Of a stretch of DNA of 64,000 nt, positions 7,161 through 16,679 are shown piece after piece. Source of the DNA: Fusobacterium ulcerans ATCC 49185. GTDB taxonomy: Bacteria > Fusobacteriota > Fusobacteriia > Fusobacteriales > Fusobacteriaceae. How positions within the stretch are numbered: position 1 is the first letter of the stretch; each line of letters starts with the position of its first letter. The stretch spans positions 496,001-560,000 of the forward strand of contig NZ_LR215979.1 of assembly GCF_900683735.1 (NCBI RefSeq). Direction: 5' to 3'. The notes under the pieces were generated by a model that made no database searches, had not been told where the DNA came from, and was given only the letters and a program-made list of their open reading frames with translations. A program made the translations under genes and the position numbers.

Positions 7161-8606
7161 TTAGCTTAGTTTTTTAGTCATTAATTCTGTAACCATATTA
7201 GGGTTAGCTTTTCCTTTAGAAAGCTTCATTACTTGACCAATAAGTCCTTTCATAACTCTTGGCTTTCTTCCTTCATCAGAATTTTTGTAATCCTCTACCA
7301 TTTTAGGATTAGCATTAATAACTTCATCTATCATAGCTTCAATAGCACCAGTATCAGCTACCTGTACCATTCCTTTTTCTTTTACTATAACCTCAGGAGC
7401 TCTGTCATCAGCAAGCTTGATTTCGAAAAGTTCCTTAGCTATTTTTGTAGAGATAATATTCTTTTCTATAAGAGCAATTATTTCTCCTAAATGCTCAGCT
7501 GAGATGGTGAACATACCAATTGCTATATTTTTCTCTTTCAAATTTCTCATTACTTCAGTCATTATCCAGTTAGAACTTAATTTAGGATTATTTGAAGTTT
7601 TTACAACTGCTTCAAAATAATCAGCTAGTTCAATGTCTTCACAAAGAATATTAGCATCATATTCAGGAATACCATAATCAGAGATAAATCTTACTAACTT
7701 GTCAGCCTTAGATTCTGGCATTATTTTCTTTATATTCTCTATCTCTTCATCAGTAATAACAAGCTTTAAAAGGTCTGGTTCTGGGAAATATCTATAGTCC
7801 ATAGCTTCTTCTTTGCTTCTCATTACTCTTGTAGTTTGAGCTTCTTCATCCCACAATCTAGTTTCCTGATCTATTTTTCCACCATTCTCTATTGTTTCTA
7901 TCTGTCTTCCAATTTCATAGTCTATTGCTCTGGCAACAGCTTTGAATGAGTTAAGATTTTTAACCTCTACTCTAGTTCCAAATACTTTAGAACCTTTTTC
8001 CATAACAGAGATATTAGCATCACATCTTAAAGAACCAAGTTCCATTGATACGTCACTGATACCAGTATATTTGATAATACTTTTTAAAGTATTAAGATAT
8101 TCATATGCTTCTTCTGAAGTTCTCATATCAGGGTCAGAAATTATTTCTATCAATGGGATAGAAGCTCTGTTGAAATTGATAAGAGATTCGTGCTCAGCAT
8201 GGATAGATTTTGCAGCATCTTCTTCTATTTGAATTTTAGTGATACCAACTTTTACTATTCTTCCAGAATTAAGTTTGAATTCTAATGAACCTTTTTCAGC
8301 ATATGATTTATCAAATTGAGTTATTTGATAGTTTTTGGGAGTATCAGGATAGAAATAGTTTTTTCTATCAAAACCACTCTCATTATTTATTTTGCAGTTA
8401 AGTGCAAGTCCAGCTTTTACAGCATATTCCACAACTTTTTTATTAAGTTTAGGAAGAGCTCCAGGATGTCCTAAACAGATAGGACAAGTATGTGTATTAG
8501 AGTCAGCGTTGTCATAGTCAGCACTACAACCACACCAGACCTTTGTTCCAGTTTTTAATTGAAGGTGAACCTCCAACCCTATTACTGATTCCCATTCTTT
8601 CAACAT
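7161..8606 (-). CDS. gatB: Aspartyl/glutamyl-tRNA amidotransferase subunit B
   Basis: A 481-residue subunit of the GatCAB complex, which converts Glu-tRNA(Gln) or Asp-tRNA(Asn) into the correct amide forms. GatB holds the kinase-like, tRNA-binding part. The N-terminus WESVIGLEVHLQLKTGTKVW and the following zinc-site region CGCSADYDNADSNTHTCPIC are characteristic, and the C-terminal YqeY-like domain ends in LIGQVMKLSKGKANPN. I start at the ATG at 8606 (AAGGAG upstream); the longer open frame to 8660 overlaps the gatA end and lacks a ribosome site. It is last in the gatC-gatA-gatB run, 29 bases after gatA. Confidence 0.97.
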   Translation of the reverse strand: MLKEWESVIGLEVHLQLKTGTKVWCGCSADYDNADSNTHTCPICLGHPGALPKLNKKVVEYAVKAGLALNCKINNESGFDRKNYFYPDTPKNYQITQFDKSYAEKGSLEFKLNSGRIVKVGITKIQIEEDAAKSIHAEHESLINFNRASIPLIEIISDPDMRTSEEAYEYLNTLKSIIKYTGISDVSMELGSLRCDANISVMEKGSKVFGTRVEVKNLNSFKAVARAIDYEIGRQIETIENGGKIDQETRLWDEEAQTTRVMRSKEEAMDYRYFPEPDLLKLVITDEEIENIKKIMPESKADKLVRFISDYGIPEYDANILCEDIELADYFEAVVKTSNNPKLSSNWIMTEVMRNLKEKNIAIGMFTISAEHLGEIIALIEKNIISTKIAKELFEIKLADDRAPEVIVKEKGMVQVADTGAIEAMIDEVINANPKMVEDYKNSDEGRKPRVMKGLIGQVMKLSKGKANPNMVTELMTKKLS

Positions 8607-8635
8607 ATCTATCTCTCCTTCTAAACAGATTCTTC

Positions 8636-10093
8636 CTAGTCGATTACAGGAAGTTTCCATTCTCCTCTAATTTTTTCAAATGCATTTCCAGCTTGTATAA
8701 GTTCTCCTTCACAGAAAGGTTTTCCAAGAAGCTGTATACCAACAGGCAGTCCCTCAGCAAGTCCAGCTGGTATGGAAATACCAGGAATACCTGCTAAGTT
8801 AGCAGAAATTGTGAATATATCTTCAAGATATAATTCAATAGGAGTTTTTACATCATCTAATTTAAAAGCTGTACTTGGAGATACAGGAGTAAAGATGATA
8901 TCTACATTTTCAAAAGCTTTATCAAAATCATCTTTAATAAGCTTTCTTACTTTTTGAGCTTTTTTGAAGTAAGCATCATAGAAACCAGCACTCAATACAT
9001 AAGTTCCAATCATTATTCTTCTTTTTACTTCATCTCCAAATCCCTCTGTTCTTGAATTAATATATAAGTCATCTATATTTTTAATATCTTTGCTTCTGTA
9101 TCCATATCTTACTCCATCAAATCTTGCAAGGTTTGAACTTGCCTCAGCTGGAGCTAGTACATAATAAGTAGGAACAGCATATTTAGTATGAGGAAGAGAG
9201 ATTTCAACTATCTCAGCACCAAGTTCTCTAAATTTTTCAAGAGCTTCATTTATTACTTTTTTTACATCTTCTTTTATTCCATCAATAAAATATTCTTTAG
9301 GAACTCCTATTTTCATTCCTTTGATATCTTTTCCTAGAAATTCTGTATAATCAGGAACTTCTTTTTTAGATACAGTGGCATCATAGTCATCTTCACCGGC
9401 GATAACATTCATGCAAAGAGCAATATCAGCTACATTTTTAGCTATAGGCCCTATTTGATCCAATGATGAAGCAAAGGCCATAAGTCCATATCTTGAAACT
9501 CTTCCATAAGTAGGTTTCATTCCAACTACTCCACAAAAAGAAGCTGGCTGTCTGATACTTCCACCAGTATCTGATCCAAGAGATATAAAAGCTTCTTGAG
9601 CAGCTATTGAAGCAGCAGCTCCTCCACTGCTCCCTCCAGGAACTCTTTCAGTATCCCAAGGGTTTTTAGTTTTTTTGTAGCAAGAAGTTTTTGTAGTACT
9701 TCCCATTGCAAATTCATCCATATTAGTTATACCAATAATTACAGCATCTGCTTCTTTCAGTTTCTTTACAGCAGTAGCATCATATATTCCAGTATATCCT
9801 TCAAGTATCTTAGAACAAGAAGTGCTTACATCTCCTTCTGATACCATATTATCTTTTATAGAAACAGGAATTCCAGCTAAAGCACCAAGCTTTTCACCAT
9901 TTTTTACTTTCTCATCAACTTTTCTAGCCTCTTCCAAAGCTTTTTCTTTTCTAAGATGAACAAAGCTTCCTATATTTCCATCTATTTTCTCTATTCTTTC
10001 AAATATTTCTTTTACAACATCTTCAGATTTTATCTCACCTTTTGAGATTTTTTCTTTTATCTCAACAGCAGATAATTTATAAAAATTTTCCAT
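8636..10093 (-). CDS. gatA: Glutamyl-tRNA(Gln) amidotransferase subunit A
   Basis: A 485-residue amidase-signature enzyme that releases ammonia from glutamine for GatB. The catalytic Ser-cisSer-Lys set is visible: Lys in PVSIKDNM near residue 78, the glycine/serine-rich VPGGSSGGAAASIAA near 150 and the nucleophile region LGSDTGGSIRQPASFCG. It starts at ATG 10093 with AGGAGGATTCCC upstream and follows gatC by 24 bases, so the three subunits are made from one transcript. Confidence 0.97.
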   Translation of the reverse strand: MENFYKLSAVEIKEKISKGEIKSEDVVKEIFERIEKIDGNIGSFVHLRKEKALEEARKVDEKVKNGEKLGALAGIPVSIKDNMVSEGDVSTSCSKILEGYTGIYDATAVKKLKEADAVIIGITNMDEFAMGSTTKTSCYKKTKNPWDTERVPGGSSGGAAASIAAQEAFISLGSDTGGSIRQPASFCGVVGMKPTYGRVSRYGLMAFASSLDQIGPIAKNVADIALCMNVIAGEDDYDATVSKKEVPDYTEFLGKDIKGMKIGVPKEYFIDGIKEDVKKVINEALEKFRELGAEIVEISLPHTKYAVPTYYVLAPAEASSNLARFDGVRYGYRSKDIKNIDDLYINSRTEGFGDEVKRRIMIGTYVLSAGFYDAYFKKAQKVRKLIKDDFDKAFENVDIIFTPVSPSTAFKLDDVKTPIELYLEDIFTISANLAGIPGISIPAGLAEGLPVGIQLLGKPFCEGELIQAGNAFEKIRGEWKLPVID

Positions 10094-10117
10094 TTTGGGA
10101 ATCCTCCTTATATTTTA

Positions 10118-10408
10118 TTATTCACCAACAACTTTTGGAACTACTATAGCTCCATCTCCAGAATCAGGAGCATTAGAAAGAGCTTTTTCCACTGATAGTG
10201 ATTCTCTCACTTTATCTTCTCTTAAATTATTTACTGTGTTGTTGACCTGTATAAGAGGTTTTACCTCATCAGTATTTATTTCATCCAGCATATCAATATA
10301 TCCTAGTATGTCATTCAGCTCTACCTGGAATTTTTCTATTTCCTCAGGGGCGAATTTAAGTCTAGCGAGCTTAGCTACATTTAAAACTTCTTCTCTAGTT
10401 AAAGCCAT
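10118..10408 (-). CDS. gatC: Aspartyl/glutamyl-tRNA amidotransferase subunit C
   Basis: A 96-residue small subunit that wraps around and stabilises GatA in the amidotransferase. The sequence MALTREEVLNVAKLARLKF, then FQVELNDILGYIDMLDEINT, is typical of GatC. The ribosome site GAGGAAAAG lies just before the ATG. It sits directly downstream of rluB and upstream of gatA on the same strand. Confidence 0.95.
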   Translation of the reverse strand: MALTREEVLNVAKLARLKFAPEEIEKFQVELNDILGYIDMLDEINTDEVKPLIQVNNTVNNLREDKVRESLSVEKALSNAPDSGDGAIVVPKVVGE

Positions 10409-10432
10409 CTTTTCCTCCTCAAAATTTAAATT

Positions 10433-11143
10433 TTATAATGAATATAAATAGTTTATTTCTTCATTTGTAAGTTCTCTGTATTCTCCTAATTTGAGATTAC
10501 CAAGAGAAAGGTCACCTATTTTTTCTCTTCTCAAAGTAATTACAGGATGATTTATTTTATCCAGCATTCTTCTTACCTGCCGATTTCTCCCTTCTCTTAT
10601 AGCAACTAGAAGTTCAGTTTTCCCTCTTTCTCTTCTAAGTATTTTAACATTAGCAGGAAGAGTCATTCCGTCATCCAGTTCAATGCCTTTTCTAAGAAGT
10701 TCAGCATTTTCTTCTTTTATTTCTCCAAACACCTTAGCATAATATTCTTTGAATATCTCTGCTTTTGGGTGGATTATTCTATTGAAAAGCTCACCATCAT
10801 TAGTAAGAATAATAAGACCTGAAGTATTATAGTCTAATCTTCCAATAGGAAATATTCTCTCTTTGCATTTAATAAGATCAACTACAGTTTTTCTCCCTCT
10901 GTCATCTTTTGATGAGCTCAGTACTTCAAGAGGTTTATTAAGAATATAGTAAACTTTTTTTTCTGTATTCTTTTCTATTTTTTTTCCTCTGATACATATT
11001 TCGTCTTTATCACTGACTTTGATGCCAGGAGCAGCCTTTTCTCCATTTACTTTTATAGCTCCCTCTTCTATCATTTTATCTACTTCTCTTCTTGAAGCAA
11101 CTCCAAGAGAAGCAAGATATTTATTGATTCTCATTTCCTCCAT
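10433..11143 (-). CDS. rluB: rRNA pseudouridine synthase, RluB/RsuA family
   Basis: A 236-residue enzyme. Residues 4-60 are an S4 RNA-binding domain (MRINKYLASLGVASRREVD); the rest is the pseudouridine synthase fold with the catalytic Asp in GRLDYNTSGLIILTNDGEL and the family motif REGRNRQVRRML near residue 190. RluB-type enzymes modify the 23S rRNA, RsuA the 16S rRNA; the position directly after scpB is the usual place for rluB in Firmicutes and relatives. The ATG at 11143 overlaps the end of scpB by 23 bases; an in-frame ATG three codons later is also possible. Confidence 0.9.
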   Translation of the reverse strand: MEEMRINKYLASLGVASRREVDKMIEEGAIKVNGEKAAPGIKVSDKDEICIRGKKIEKNTEKKVYYILNKPLEVLSSSKDDRGRKTVVDLIKCKERIFPIGRLDYNTSGLIILTNDGELFNRIIHPKAEIFKEYYAKVFGEIKEENAELLRKGIELDDGMTLPANVKILRRERGKTELLVAIREGRNRQVRRMLDKINHPVITLRREKIGDLSLGNLKLGEYRELTNEEINYLYSL

Positions 11144-11657
11144 CTTCTGGTCTCCCTTTTACCTCTAAATAATTAGGTAGTTCAGCTATTGAACTTATTC
11201 CAATATATCCTAAAAACTTATCTGTTATTTCATATAAATTAGCTCTTCCTATACCTTCTTTTTTTCCACAAACTCTGACAAATTTTTTCTCTTCAAGGTT
11301 TTGGATTATTCTGTCCACAGAAACTCCTCTTATAGATTCAACTTCACTTTTAGTGATAGGCTGTCTGTATGCAATTATAGAAAGAGTTTCAAGAGCAGCA
11401 CCTGAAAGTTTTTTAGGTTTTGTTTCATGTTCAAAATACTGATTGATAGATTCACCATATAGAGGGTTAGTTACTAAATAGACAAACTCACCACTGAATT
11501 CTATATTAATACCACTATTTTTTCTTTCTAATTTTAAGTCTTCTAATATTTTCATCAATTCTTCTATAGGAAGAGAGAAAAATTTACAAAGATCCTTTAT
11601 TTTTACCTCATCTCCACCTAGAAGAAGAATAGCTTCTATTTTATTTTGTATGCTCAT
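11121..11657 (-). CDS. scpB: Segregation and condensation protein B
   Basis: A 178-residue winged-helix protein, partner of ScpA and SMC in chromosome condensation. Two winged-helix units are recognisable; the diagnostic stretch is LSGAALETLSIIAYRQPITK around residue 85, followed by EVESIRGVSVDRIIQNLEEK and the wing with GRANLYEITDKFL. The ribosome site GGGAG precedes the ATG at 11657. It overlaps both neighbours by a few bases, showing tight coupling. scpA is not adjacent in this window, unlike in many genomes. Confidence 0.93.
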   Translation of the reverse strand: MSIQNKIEAILLLGGDEVKIKDLCKFFSLPIEELMKILEDLKLERKNSGINIEFSGEFVYLVTNPLYGESINQYFEHETKPKKLSGAALETLSIIAYRQPITKSEVESIRGVSVDRIIQNLEEKKFVRVCGKKEGIGRANLYEITDKFLGYIGISSIAELPNYLEVKGRPEDGGNENQ

Positions 11658-13263
11658 TGTTATTCTCCCTATATTGGACAGCTGTTAAATACAGATAAAG
11701 AGGTTCTCCATATATTCCAGCAGAATTACTTTTATTTAGATATATTTTAGGAATTATATATGAATTATTTTTTTCAACTAAAGTTTCAAGATTAGTAAGA
11801 AGGTTATCAGCCATTTCTTTAAATCCATTTTCATATAGTTTTATGACAAAATTCAAATTATAATTCATATCAACTGTAGTTTTATCCTTATCAACTAAAA
11901 CTCCAGAAGCTTTATTGTAATATTTTTTATAATCAGCTAGAAGAATTTTTTTCTGGTGGTTTTTTGGAAGTATATCCAAATAAGCAATATTCTTGTAATT
12001 ACTTCTTTCATCTGCCCTTCTAGTTTTTATTCCATCTTCAAAAGTATAGTGTTTTATTATAAACTGATGAAGAAGATTTTTTCTTTCTTCAATCAACTTC
12101 ATATCTTCTTTAAATTCATCTAACTGTGATATTATTTCTAAAAGTTTATATTGTGTATGATAATTATAAATGTTATCTCTGCCATCAAATATTTCTCCAT
12201 CATTTTCAATGGAGTCAACCATAGAAAGAACTTCAGGTTTAATTTTCCAGTTAAAAAAATTGATATCAAACATTTTATTTTTATCATTTAGATATCTAAA
12301 AAGATAAGTATAATAAGCAGCACTTTCAGTTTCAGTTTTTCTTATATTAATATCAACAAACATTTTTCTTTCATCAAAATTATCTTTGAATAAGCTTGAT
12401 ATATAATAAAGTTTTATTTTATTAGTGAGATCTTCTTTGCTGTTATTATAAGAAATAGAATCAGGGATAACAGCTCTTGAAGTTATGATATCTAGCATTC
12501 TTAATTGCGTGTCTACAACTTTCTGGTTTTTAAAAGATTTTTGATTAGATTTAAGCCCAAGCCAGTAGTTAAATTCATTAGCCATAACACTGCTGCTTTT
12601 TACAAGATTATTATTTTTAAAATTATCGAAAAATTTAAATGTAAAAAGAATAGGTTCATCTTTATTTATATTATTCATTAAATAATATAAATTATCATCT
12701 TGATATTTTTTAGTTTTGGTTGTAACCTCTTCCAGAACTGAATTTTCAATTACATCATCTCTTCCAATGAATACCTGTCCACCATAATTTTCAGATTTAA
12801 AAAAAATATGTTTGCCATAAACAAATGAATTTGTTTCTCTTATAAATTCTATATTTCCATTATCCTGCTGTGGAAATATATGGAATGCAAAATCTATTTT
12901 TTTATCAGTTTTCAGACTTTTCAAATCTACTATTACATACAGTTTTTCTCTTTCTATCATAGATGGAATAATAGTTACATCTATATTCTGATCATTGATA
13001 GAATAGTAAAGCTTTAAAATATTAGTTTCAGGAACTATTTCAGCTTTTTTAAAAAAACGGTTGATAGATATTATTTCCTTTCCATCAATAATTAGCTTTC
13101 CTTCTATTTTAGAGATATCTATTGGATTAAAAACATCTCCTTTTAAGAAGTGAACACTATTAAAATTTTTATCATAAAAAAGAACTATCTCACTATTACT
13201 AATGAGATAGTTACTATATGAAAAGGTATGTATCATAAGAAAAATCAAAATAAATCTTTTCAT
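11641..13263 (-). CDS. Exported protein of unknown function (540 residues)
   Basis: The protein starts MKRFILIFLMIHTFSYSNYL, a signal peptide, so it is likely periplasmic or surface-exposed. About residues 20-230 look beta-rich; residues 250-530 look helical with repeating aromatic and Asn-rich segments and the late motif YGEPLYLYLTAVQY. A beta domain followed by an all-helical barrel recalls glycoside hydrolases of the six-hairpin type (GH15-like), but I see no decisive catalytic motif and make no firm claim. The gene lies between mreB and scpB, overlapping scpB by 17 bases, so it is co-transcribed with shape and segregation genes. Confidence 0.7.
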   Translation of the reverse strand: MKRFILIFLMIHTFSYSNYLISNSEIVLFYDKNFNSVHFLKGDVFNPIDISKIEGKLIIDGKEIISINRFFKKAEIVPETNILKLYYSINDQNIDVTIIPSMIEREKLYVIVDLKSLKTDKKIDFAFHIFPQQDNGNIEFIRETNSFVYGKHIFFKSENYGGQVFIGRDDVIENSVLEEVTTKTKKYQDDNLYYLMNNINKDEPILFTFKFFDNFKNNNLVKSSSVMANEFNYWLGLKSNQKSFKNQKVVDTQLRMLDIITSRAVIPDSISYNNSKEDLTNKIKLYYISSLFKDNFDERKMFVDINIRKTETESAAYYTYLFRYLNDKNKMFDINFFNWKIKPEVLSMVDSIENDGEIFDGRDNIYNYHTQYKLLEIISQLDEFKEDMKLIEERKNLLHQFIIKHYTFEDGIKTRRADERSNYKNIAYLDILPKNHQKKILLADYKKYYNKASGVLVDKDKTTVDMNYNLNFVIKLYENGFKEMADNLLTNLETLVEKNNSYIIPKIYLNKSNSAGIYGEPLYLYLTAVQYRENNNEHTK

Positions 13264-13285
13264 ATAACCCCTTCTTTCTCTGAAA

Positions 13286-14332
13286 TCAATAGTCAGTTTC
13301 TGGAGAAATTAAAACTTTATTGTAAATATGGAAATTCTTTAAAAGTATTTGAATACCATTTATAACTGCATTTAATGGATCATCAGAAATAGTTACATTT
13401 AGATTAAGACTTTCAGAAATCTTTTTATCTATACCTCTAAGCAGTGCTCCACCACCAGTAATATATATTCCTCTTCTCTTTATATCTGAAGATAGTTCAG
13501 GAGGAGTTTTTTCAAGAATAACTTTTATTTCTTCTATTATCTGCTGTAGTAATTCACTTAAAGCTTCTACTATTTCAGAAGAATATATTTTTATATCCTT
13601 AGGAAGTCCATTAAGAGCATTTCTACCACTAATATCAATTGAGATATCTTCTTCAAGTTCAACAACAGCTCCTATTTGTTTTTTAATATCTTCAGCAGTT
13701 TTTTCTCCAATTAAAAGATTATGCTTTTGTCTGATATATTCTATTATTGTAGTGTCAAATCTATCTCCTGCTACTCTGAAAGATGAAGTTTTAACAACTC
13801 CTCCCAGAGAAATAACTGCAAGTTCAGATGTACCTCCACCAATATCTACAATCATATTTCCTTCAGGTTCAAAAATATTTAGCCCTATACCAATTGCAGC
13901 AGCCATAGGTTCTTCAACAAGATAAGCTTCTCTAGCCCCAGCTTCTCTAGTTACTTCTATAACAGCTCTTTTTTCAACCTGAGTAACTCCAGCAGGTACG
14001 CAGATAATAACTCTTGGACTTGAAAAAAATCTATTGTGGCTTACTCTTTTATAAAAAGAACCAAGCATTTTTTCTGTTATTTCATAGTCAGCGATAACTC
14101 CATTTTTTAAAGGTCTTATTGTATCAAGATTATTTGGAGTTCTACCTATCATTAATTTAGCTCTTTCACCAACCTCAAATATATCTTTTGTTCTTGTATT
14201 TATAGCAACTACAGAAGGTTCATTTAAAATAATTCCCTTATCTTTCACACATATTAATGTATTAGATGTTCCTAAGTCAATTCCTAAGTCCTCAGAAAAA
14301 AAACCTAAAAGTTTGTTAAAATATCTTTTCAT
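13286..14332 (-). CDS. mreB: Rod shape-determining protein MreB
   Basis: A 348-residue actin homologue that forms filaments under the inner membrane and guides cell-wall synthesis. The actin-fold nucleotide motifs are present: DLGIDLGTSNTLICV near residue 15, the phosphate-2 region MIVDIGGGTSELAVISLGG near 160 and the adenosine motif IYITGGGALLRGIDK near 290. The N-terminal MKRYFNKLLGFFS is amphipathic, as expected for membrane contact. A 31-base gap separates it from maf upstream. mreC and mreD do not follow it here. Confidence 0.95.
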   Translation of the reverse strand: MKRYFNKLLGFFSEDLGIDLGTSNTLICVKDKGIILNEPSVVAINTRTKDIFEVGERAKLMIGRTPNNLDTIRPLKNGVIADYEITEKMLGSFYKRVSHNRFFSSPRVIICVPAGVTQVEKRAVIEVTREAGAREAYLVEEPMAAAIGIGLNIFEPEGNMIVDIGGGTSELAVISLGGVVKTSSFRVAGDRFDTTIIEYIRQKHNLLIGEKTAEDIKKQIGAVVELEEDISIDISGRNALNGLPKDIKIYSSEIVEALSELLQQIIEEIKVILEKTPPELSSDIKRRGIYITGGGALLRGIDKKISESLNLNVTISDDPLNAVINGIQILLKNFHIYNKVLISPETDY

Positions 14333-14363
14333 TCTTCACCTCTAAATGTATTTATGTTTTTTA

Positions 14364-14942
14364 TTATATATTTTCTATATCTTTTAGTTCTATCCCTAAA
14401 TGTGAAATTTTTTCAACAAATTTACCAATGGGAAATCCCATTACACTGAAAAAATCTCCATTTATACCATTGACAAAAACAGCTCCCTTTCCTTGTATTC
14501 CATAGGAACCTGCTTTATCCATAGGTTCATTAGTAGATATATACCATTTTATCATATTATCAGATAATTCCCTAAAAGAAACTTTAGTAATATCATAATC
14601 TGTAATATCTATTTTTTTAGATAAGTTAATAAGACTATATGCAGTAATAACATTATGTTCTCTCCCTGATAATATTTTTAATGTATTGAAAGCATCATCT
14701 TCATTAACAGGTTTTCCTATTATTTTTCCATCAACTTCAACTATTGTATCAGCACCAACAACAAATTCGTCAGGATACATTTTGGCAACTGCTAAAGTTT
14801 TTTTTCTTGCTATATCCATAATTTTATCAGTAATTGATATTTTGTCACTTATTTCTTCTATTTGGGCACTTTTGATCTGTATTTTAAATCCAGTATCTTC
14901 AAGTATCTCCTTTCTTCTGGGAGATTTAGAAGCTAGAATCAT
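14364..14942 (-). CDS. maf: Maf-family nucleotide pyrophosphatase
   Basis: A 192-residue cytoplasmic enzyme of the Maf/HAM1 superfamily, which hydrolyses non-canonical or modified nucleoside triphosphates (dTTP/UTP in YhdE-type members) and influences septum formation. The N-terminal LASKSPRRKEILEDTGF and the motif VVGADTIVEVDGKIIGKP near residue 65 are diagnostic, as is DKAGSYGIQGKGAVFV near 140. The gene lies directly upstream of mreB, a common arrangement. Its start overlaps the preceding gene by 17 bases. Confidence 0.94.
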   Translation of the reverse strand: MILASKSPRRKEILEDTGFKIQIKSAQIEEISDKISITDKIMDIARKKTLAVAKMYPDEFVVGADTIVEVDGKIIGKPVNEDDAFNTLKILSGREHNVITAYSLINLSKKIDITDYDITKVSFRELSDNMIKWYISTNEPMDKAGSYGIQGKGAVFVNGINGDFFSVMGFPIGKFVEKISHLGIELKDIENI

Positions 14943-16005
14943 CTTTTTTTCCTCCAGGTGTTCTTATTGTTAAAAGTTCTCTTTCTTTTTTAGGTTTTTT
15001 TGTTGGCTTTTCATTAACAGATTCTATTGGATTTTCTGCATTATCAACTGTTTCTTTTTTAGTTGTAGAATCTGTTATAGTAAACAATGGAAAATCAATA
15101 GTGCTTTCATAAGCCATGTCAGAAGCAGGATTTTCTATTTTTTCTTCTTCTTGTTCAGTAATTTCTTCCTTAGATTTGTCATCTTTTGATTTGCTGACAA
15201 AATCAGGATCAATTATCTTTAGGAAATCTTCATCCTCTTCCTCATCAAATTTAGTTTCTTCTATATTATTTATTATATCATTATTCTCATTTTCATCAAT
15301 AGAATAGCTTTCTAAAACTAACTCTTTGTTAAGAATAACTTCTTCAACTCTCTCTTTTATTCTTATTTCTTTTTCTAATTCCATTTTTAGTTTTTTATCA
15401 GCTTCTCTTTTTTCTAAAGCTTCTTTTATTGCTATCTGTTCTTTTAAAAGCTGTTCTTCTTTCTGAATTCTTTTCTTTTCCTTATGCTCATAATAAATTC
15501 TGCATATTGTTGTTTTAATAAATTTTATAGTTATAAGGAAAAATGTAGAAAATATTAAAAAACCAAGCCCAGCATATATGTAGCAATACATAATGTTTTT
15601 TAGAATAAGATAAAATAAATAAGCTGCAATTAATCCTATATTATACTTGTATATAGAAATATTTAAAAATCTTTCTATAACATTATTATCTGCGAATTCC
15701 TTAGTAAAAGGAAGTTCTAATTTATACATTATAAAAAGATAAAGACAACTTATTAATAAAATGAAAAAGGCATGTGACTTTACATTGAGTACCATTTTTT
15801 TCTTTCTATCTTTAATAAAGAAAAAAAGAGAAGAAAGTACCAACATAAGTAGAGCTGGAAAAATTATAATACCAAGATAATTTTCTAGGGTTGAGTATAT
15901 ATCAGTACTTTTTAATTTTCCATTAAAGAAATAACTTGATATGAAATAAATAACAAAATAAAGATATAAATATTTCAAATGTAGAAATTTTAATATTTTT
16001 TTCAT
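14926..16005 (-). CDS. Membrane protein with coiled coil and acidic tail, unknown function
   Basis: A 359-residue protein whose first half has four membrane helices (about residues 10-180), followed by a strongly charged coiled coil (EKKRIQKEEQLLKEQIAIKE, residues 190-240) and a long acidic, low-complexity tail with EEEDEDFLKIIDPDF, ending in the basic TKKPKKERELLTIRTPGGKK. The start at 16005 has GAGGG five bases upstream; a TTG at 16023 is less likely. It heads the operon that contains maf and mreB, so a role in envelope or division scaffolding is plausible but unproven. I do not recognise the family. Confidence 0.7.
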   Translation of the reverse strand: MKKILKFLHLKYLYLYFVIYFISSYFFNGKLKSTDIYSTLENYLGIIIFPALLMLVLSSLFFFIKDRKKKMVLNVKSHAFFILLISCLYLFIMYKLELPFTKEFADNNVIERFLNISIYKYNIGLIAAYLFYLILKNIMYCYIYAGLGFLIFSTFFLITIKFIKTTICRIYYEHKEKKRIQKEEQLLKEQIAIKEALEKREADKKLKMELEKEIRIKERVEEVILNKELVLESYSIDENENNDIINNIEETKFDEEEDEDFLKIIDPDFVSKSKDDKSKEEITEQEEEKIENPASDMAYESTIDFPLFTITDSTTKKETVDNAENPIESVNEKPTKKPKKERELLTIRTPGGKKDDSSF

Positions 16006-16109
16006 ACCATCCCTCGTTCTCAATTTACTATTAAACTATTCTATATTGTATCATAGAGAAAAATAGTTTTCAAGAAATATACCTTTAGCTTTTTTTAAGT
16101 TTTTTTTTG

Positions 16110-16118
16110 TGCTATAAT
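16110..16118 (+). promoter_or_regulatory. Extended -10 promoter of the RseC-like gene
   Basis: TGC followed by TATAAT forms an extended -10 element; upstream is T-rich with no good -35 box. The start codon is 38 bases downstream. Confidence 0.5.
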
Positions 16119-16155
16119 TTACAATAGAGAAGAATAAAATGGAAAGGTGGTAAAT

Positions 16156-16608
16156 ATGTTAAATAAAGGTATAATCAAAGAAATAAATGGAGATAAAATA
16201 GTAGTAAAATTATATAAAGATACTTCTTGTTCACACTGCAGTGGATGTAGTGGAGATGGAAAATATGGAAAAGATTTTGAATTTACAACAGATAGAAAAG
16301 CTGAAATAGGAGATACAGTTACATTTGAAATAGCAGCAGGTAAAGTTATAAAGGCTGCTTCTATAGCATATATATTTCCAGCGGTAGCAATGATATTGGG
16401 ATATTTTATAGCTAATACACTTGGAGGTTCTGAAAACCAGAGTATAGCTTCAAGCTTCATAGCACTTGGAATATCTTTTGCCTGTTTATTTCTTTATGAC
16501 AAATTTATAGTTAAAAAACAGAAAAATTCTGAGATAGATATAATTTCTATTGAAAAAGAAGATACAAGCGAAATGATAGACAGTTGTAAAAATAAAGATA
16601 TATTTTAA
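16156..16608 (+). CDS. RseC/MucC-like positive regulator / SoxR-reducing family membrane protein
   Basis: A 150-residue inner-membrane protein. The N-terminal cytoplasmic part has the cysteine cluster CSHCSGCSGDGKYG, near residue 27, typical of RseC; two membrane helices follow (about 75-120), and a charged C-terminal tail. In Escherichia coli RseC modulates sigma-E and helps the Rsx electron-transfer complex; in Fusobacteria a link to the Rnf/Rsx complex is possible but inferred. I start at the ATG at 16156, after AAAGGTGG. The gene stands alone and is convergent with yihY. Confidence 0.8.
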   Translation: MLNKGIIKEINGDKIVVKLYKDTSCSHCSGCSGDGKYGKDFEFTTDRKAEIGDTVTFEIAAGKVIKAASIAYIFPAVAMILGYFIANTLGGSENQSIASSFIALGISFACLFLYDKFIVKKQKNSEIDIISIEKEDTSEMIDSCKNKDIF

Positions 16609-16612
16609 AATA

Positions 16613-16679
16613 AAAAAGAGGATGTATTTTACTGAAACAAATTTTAGAAGTTTGCTTTAGTAGAGTACATCCTCTTTTA
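16613..16679. terminator. Bidirectional terminator
   Basis: AAAAGAGGATGTA pairs with TACATCCTCTTTT around an inner stem; A- and T-runs flank it on the two sides. It serves the convergent RseC-like and yihY genes. Confidence 0.8.
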
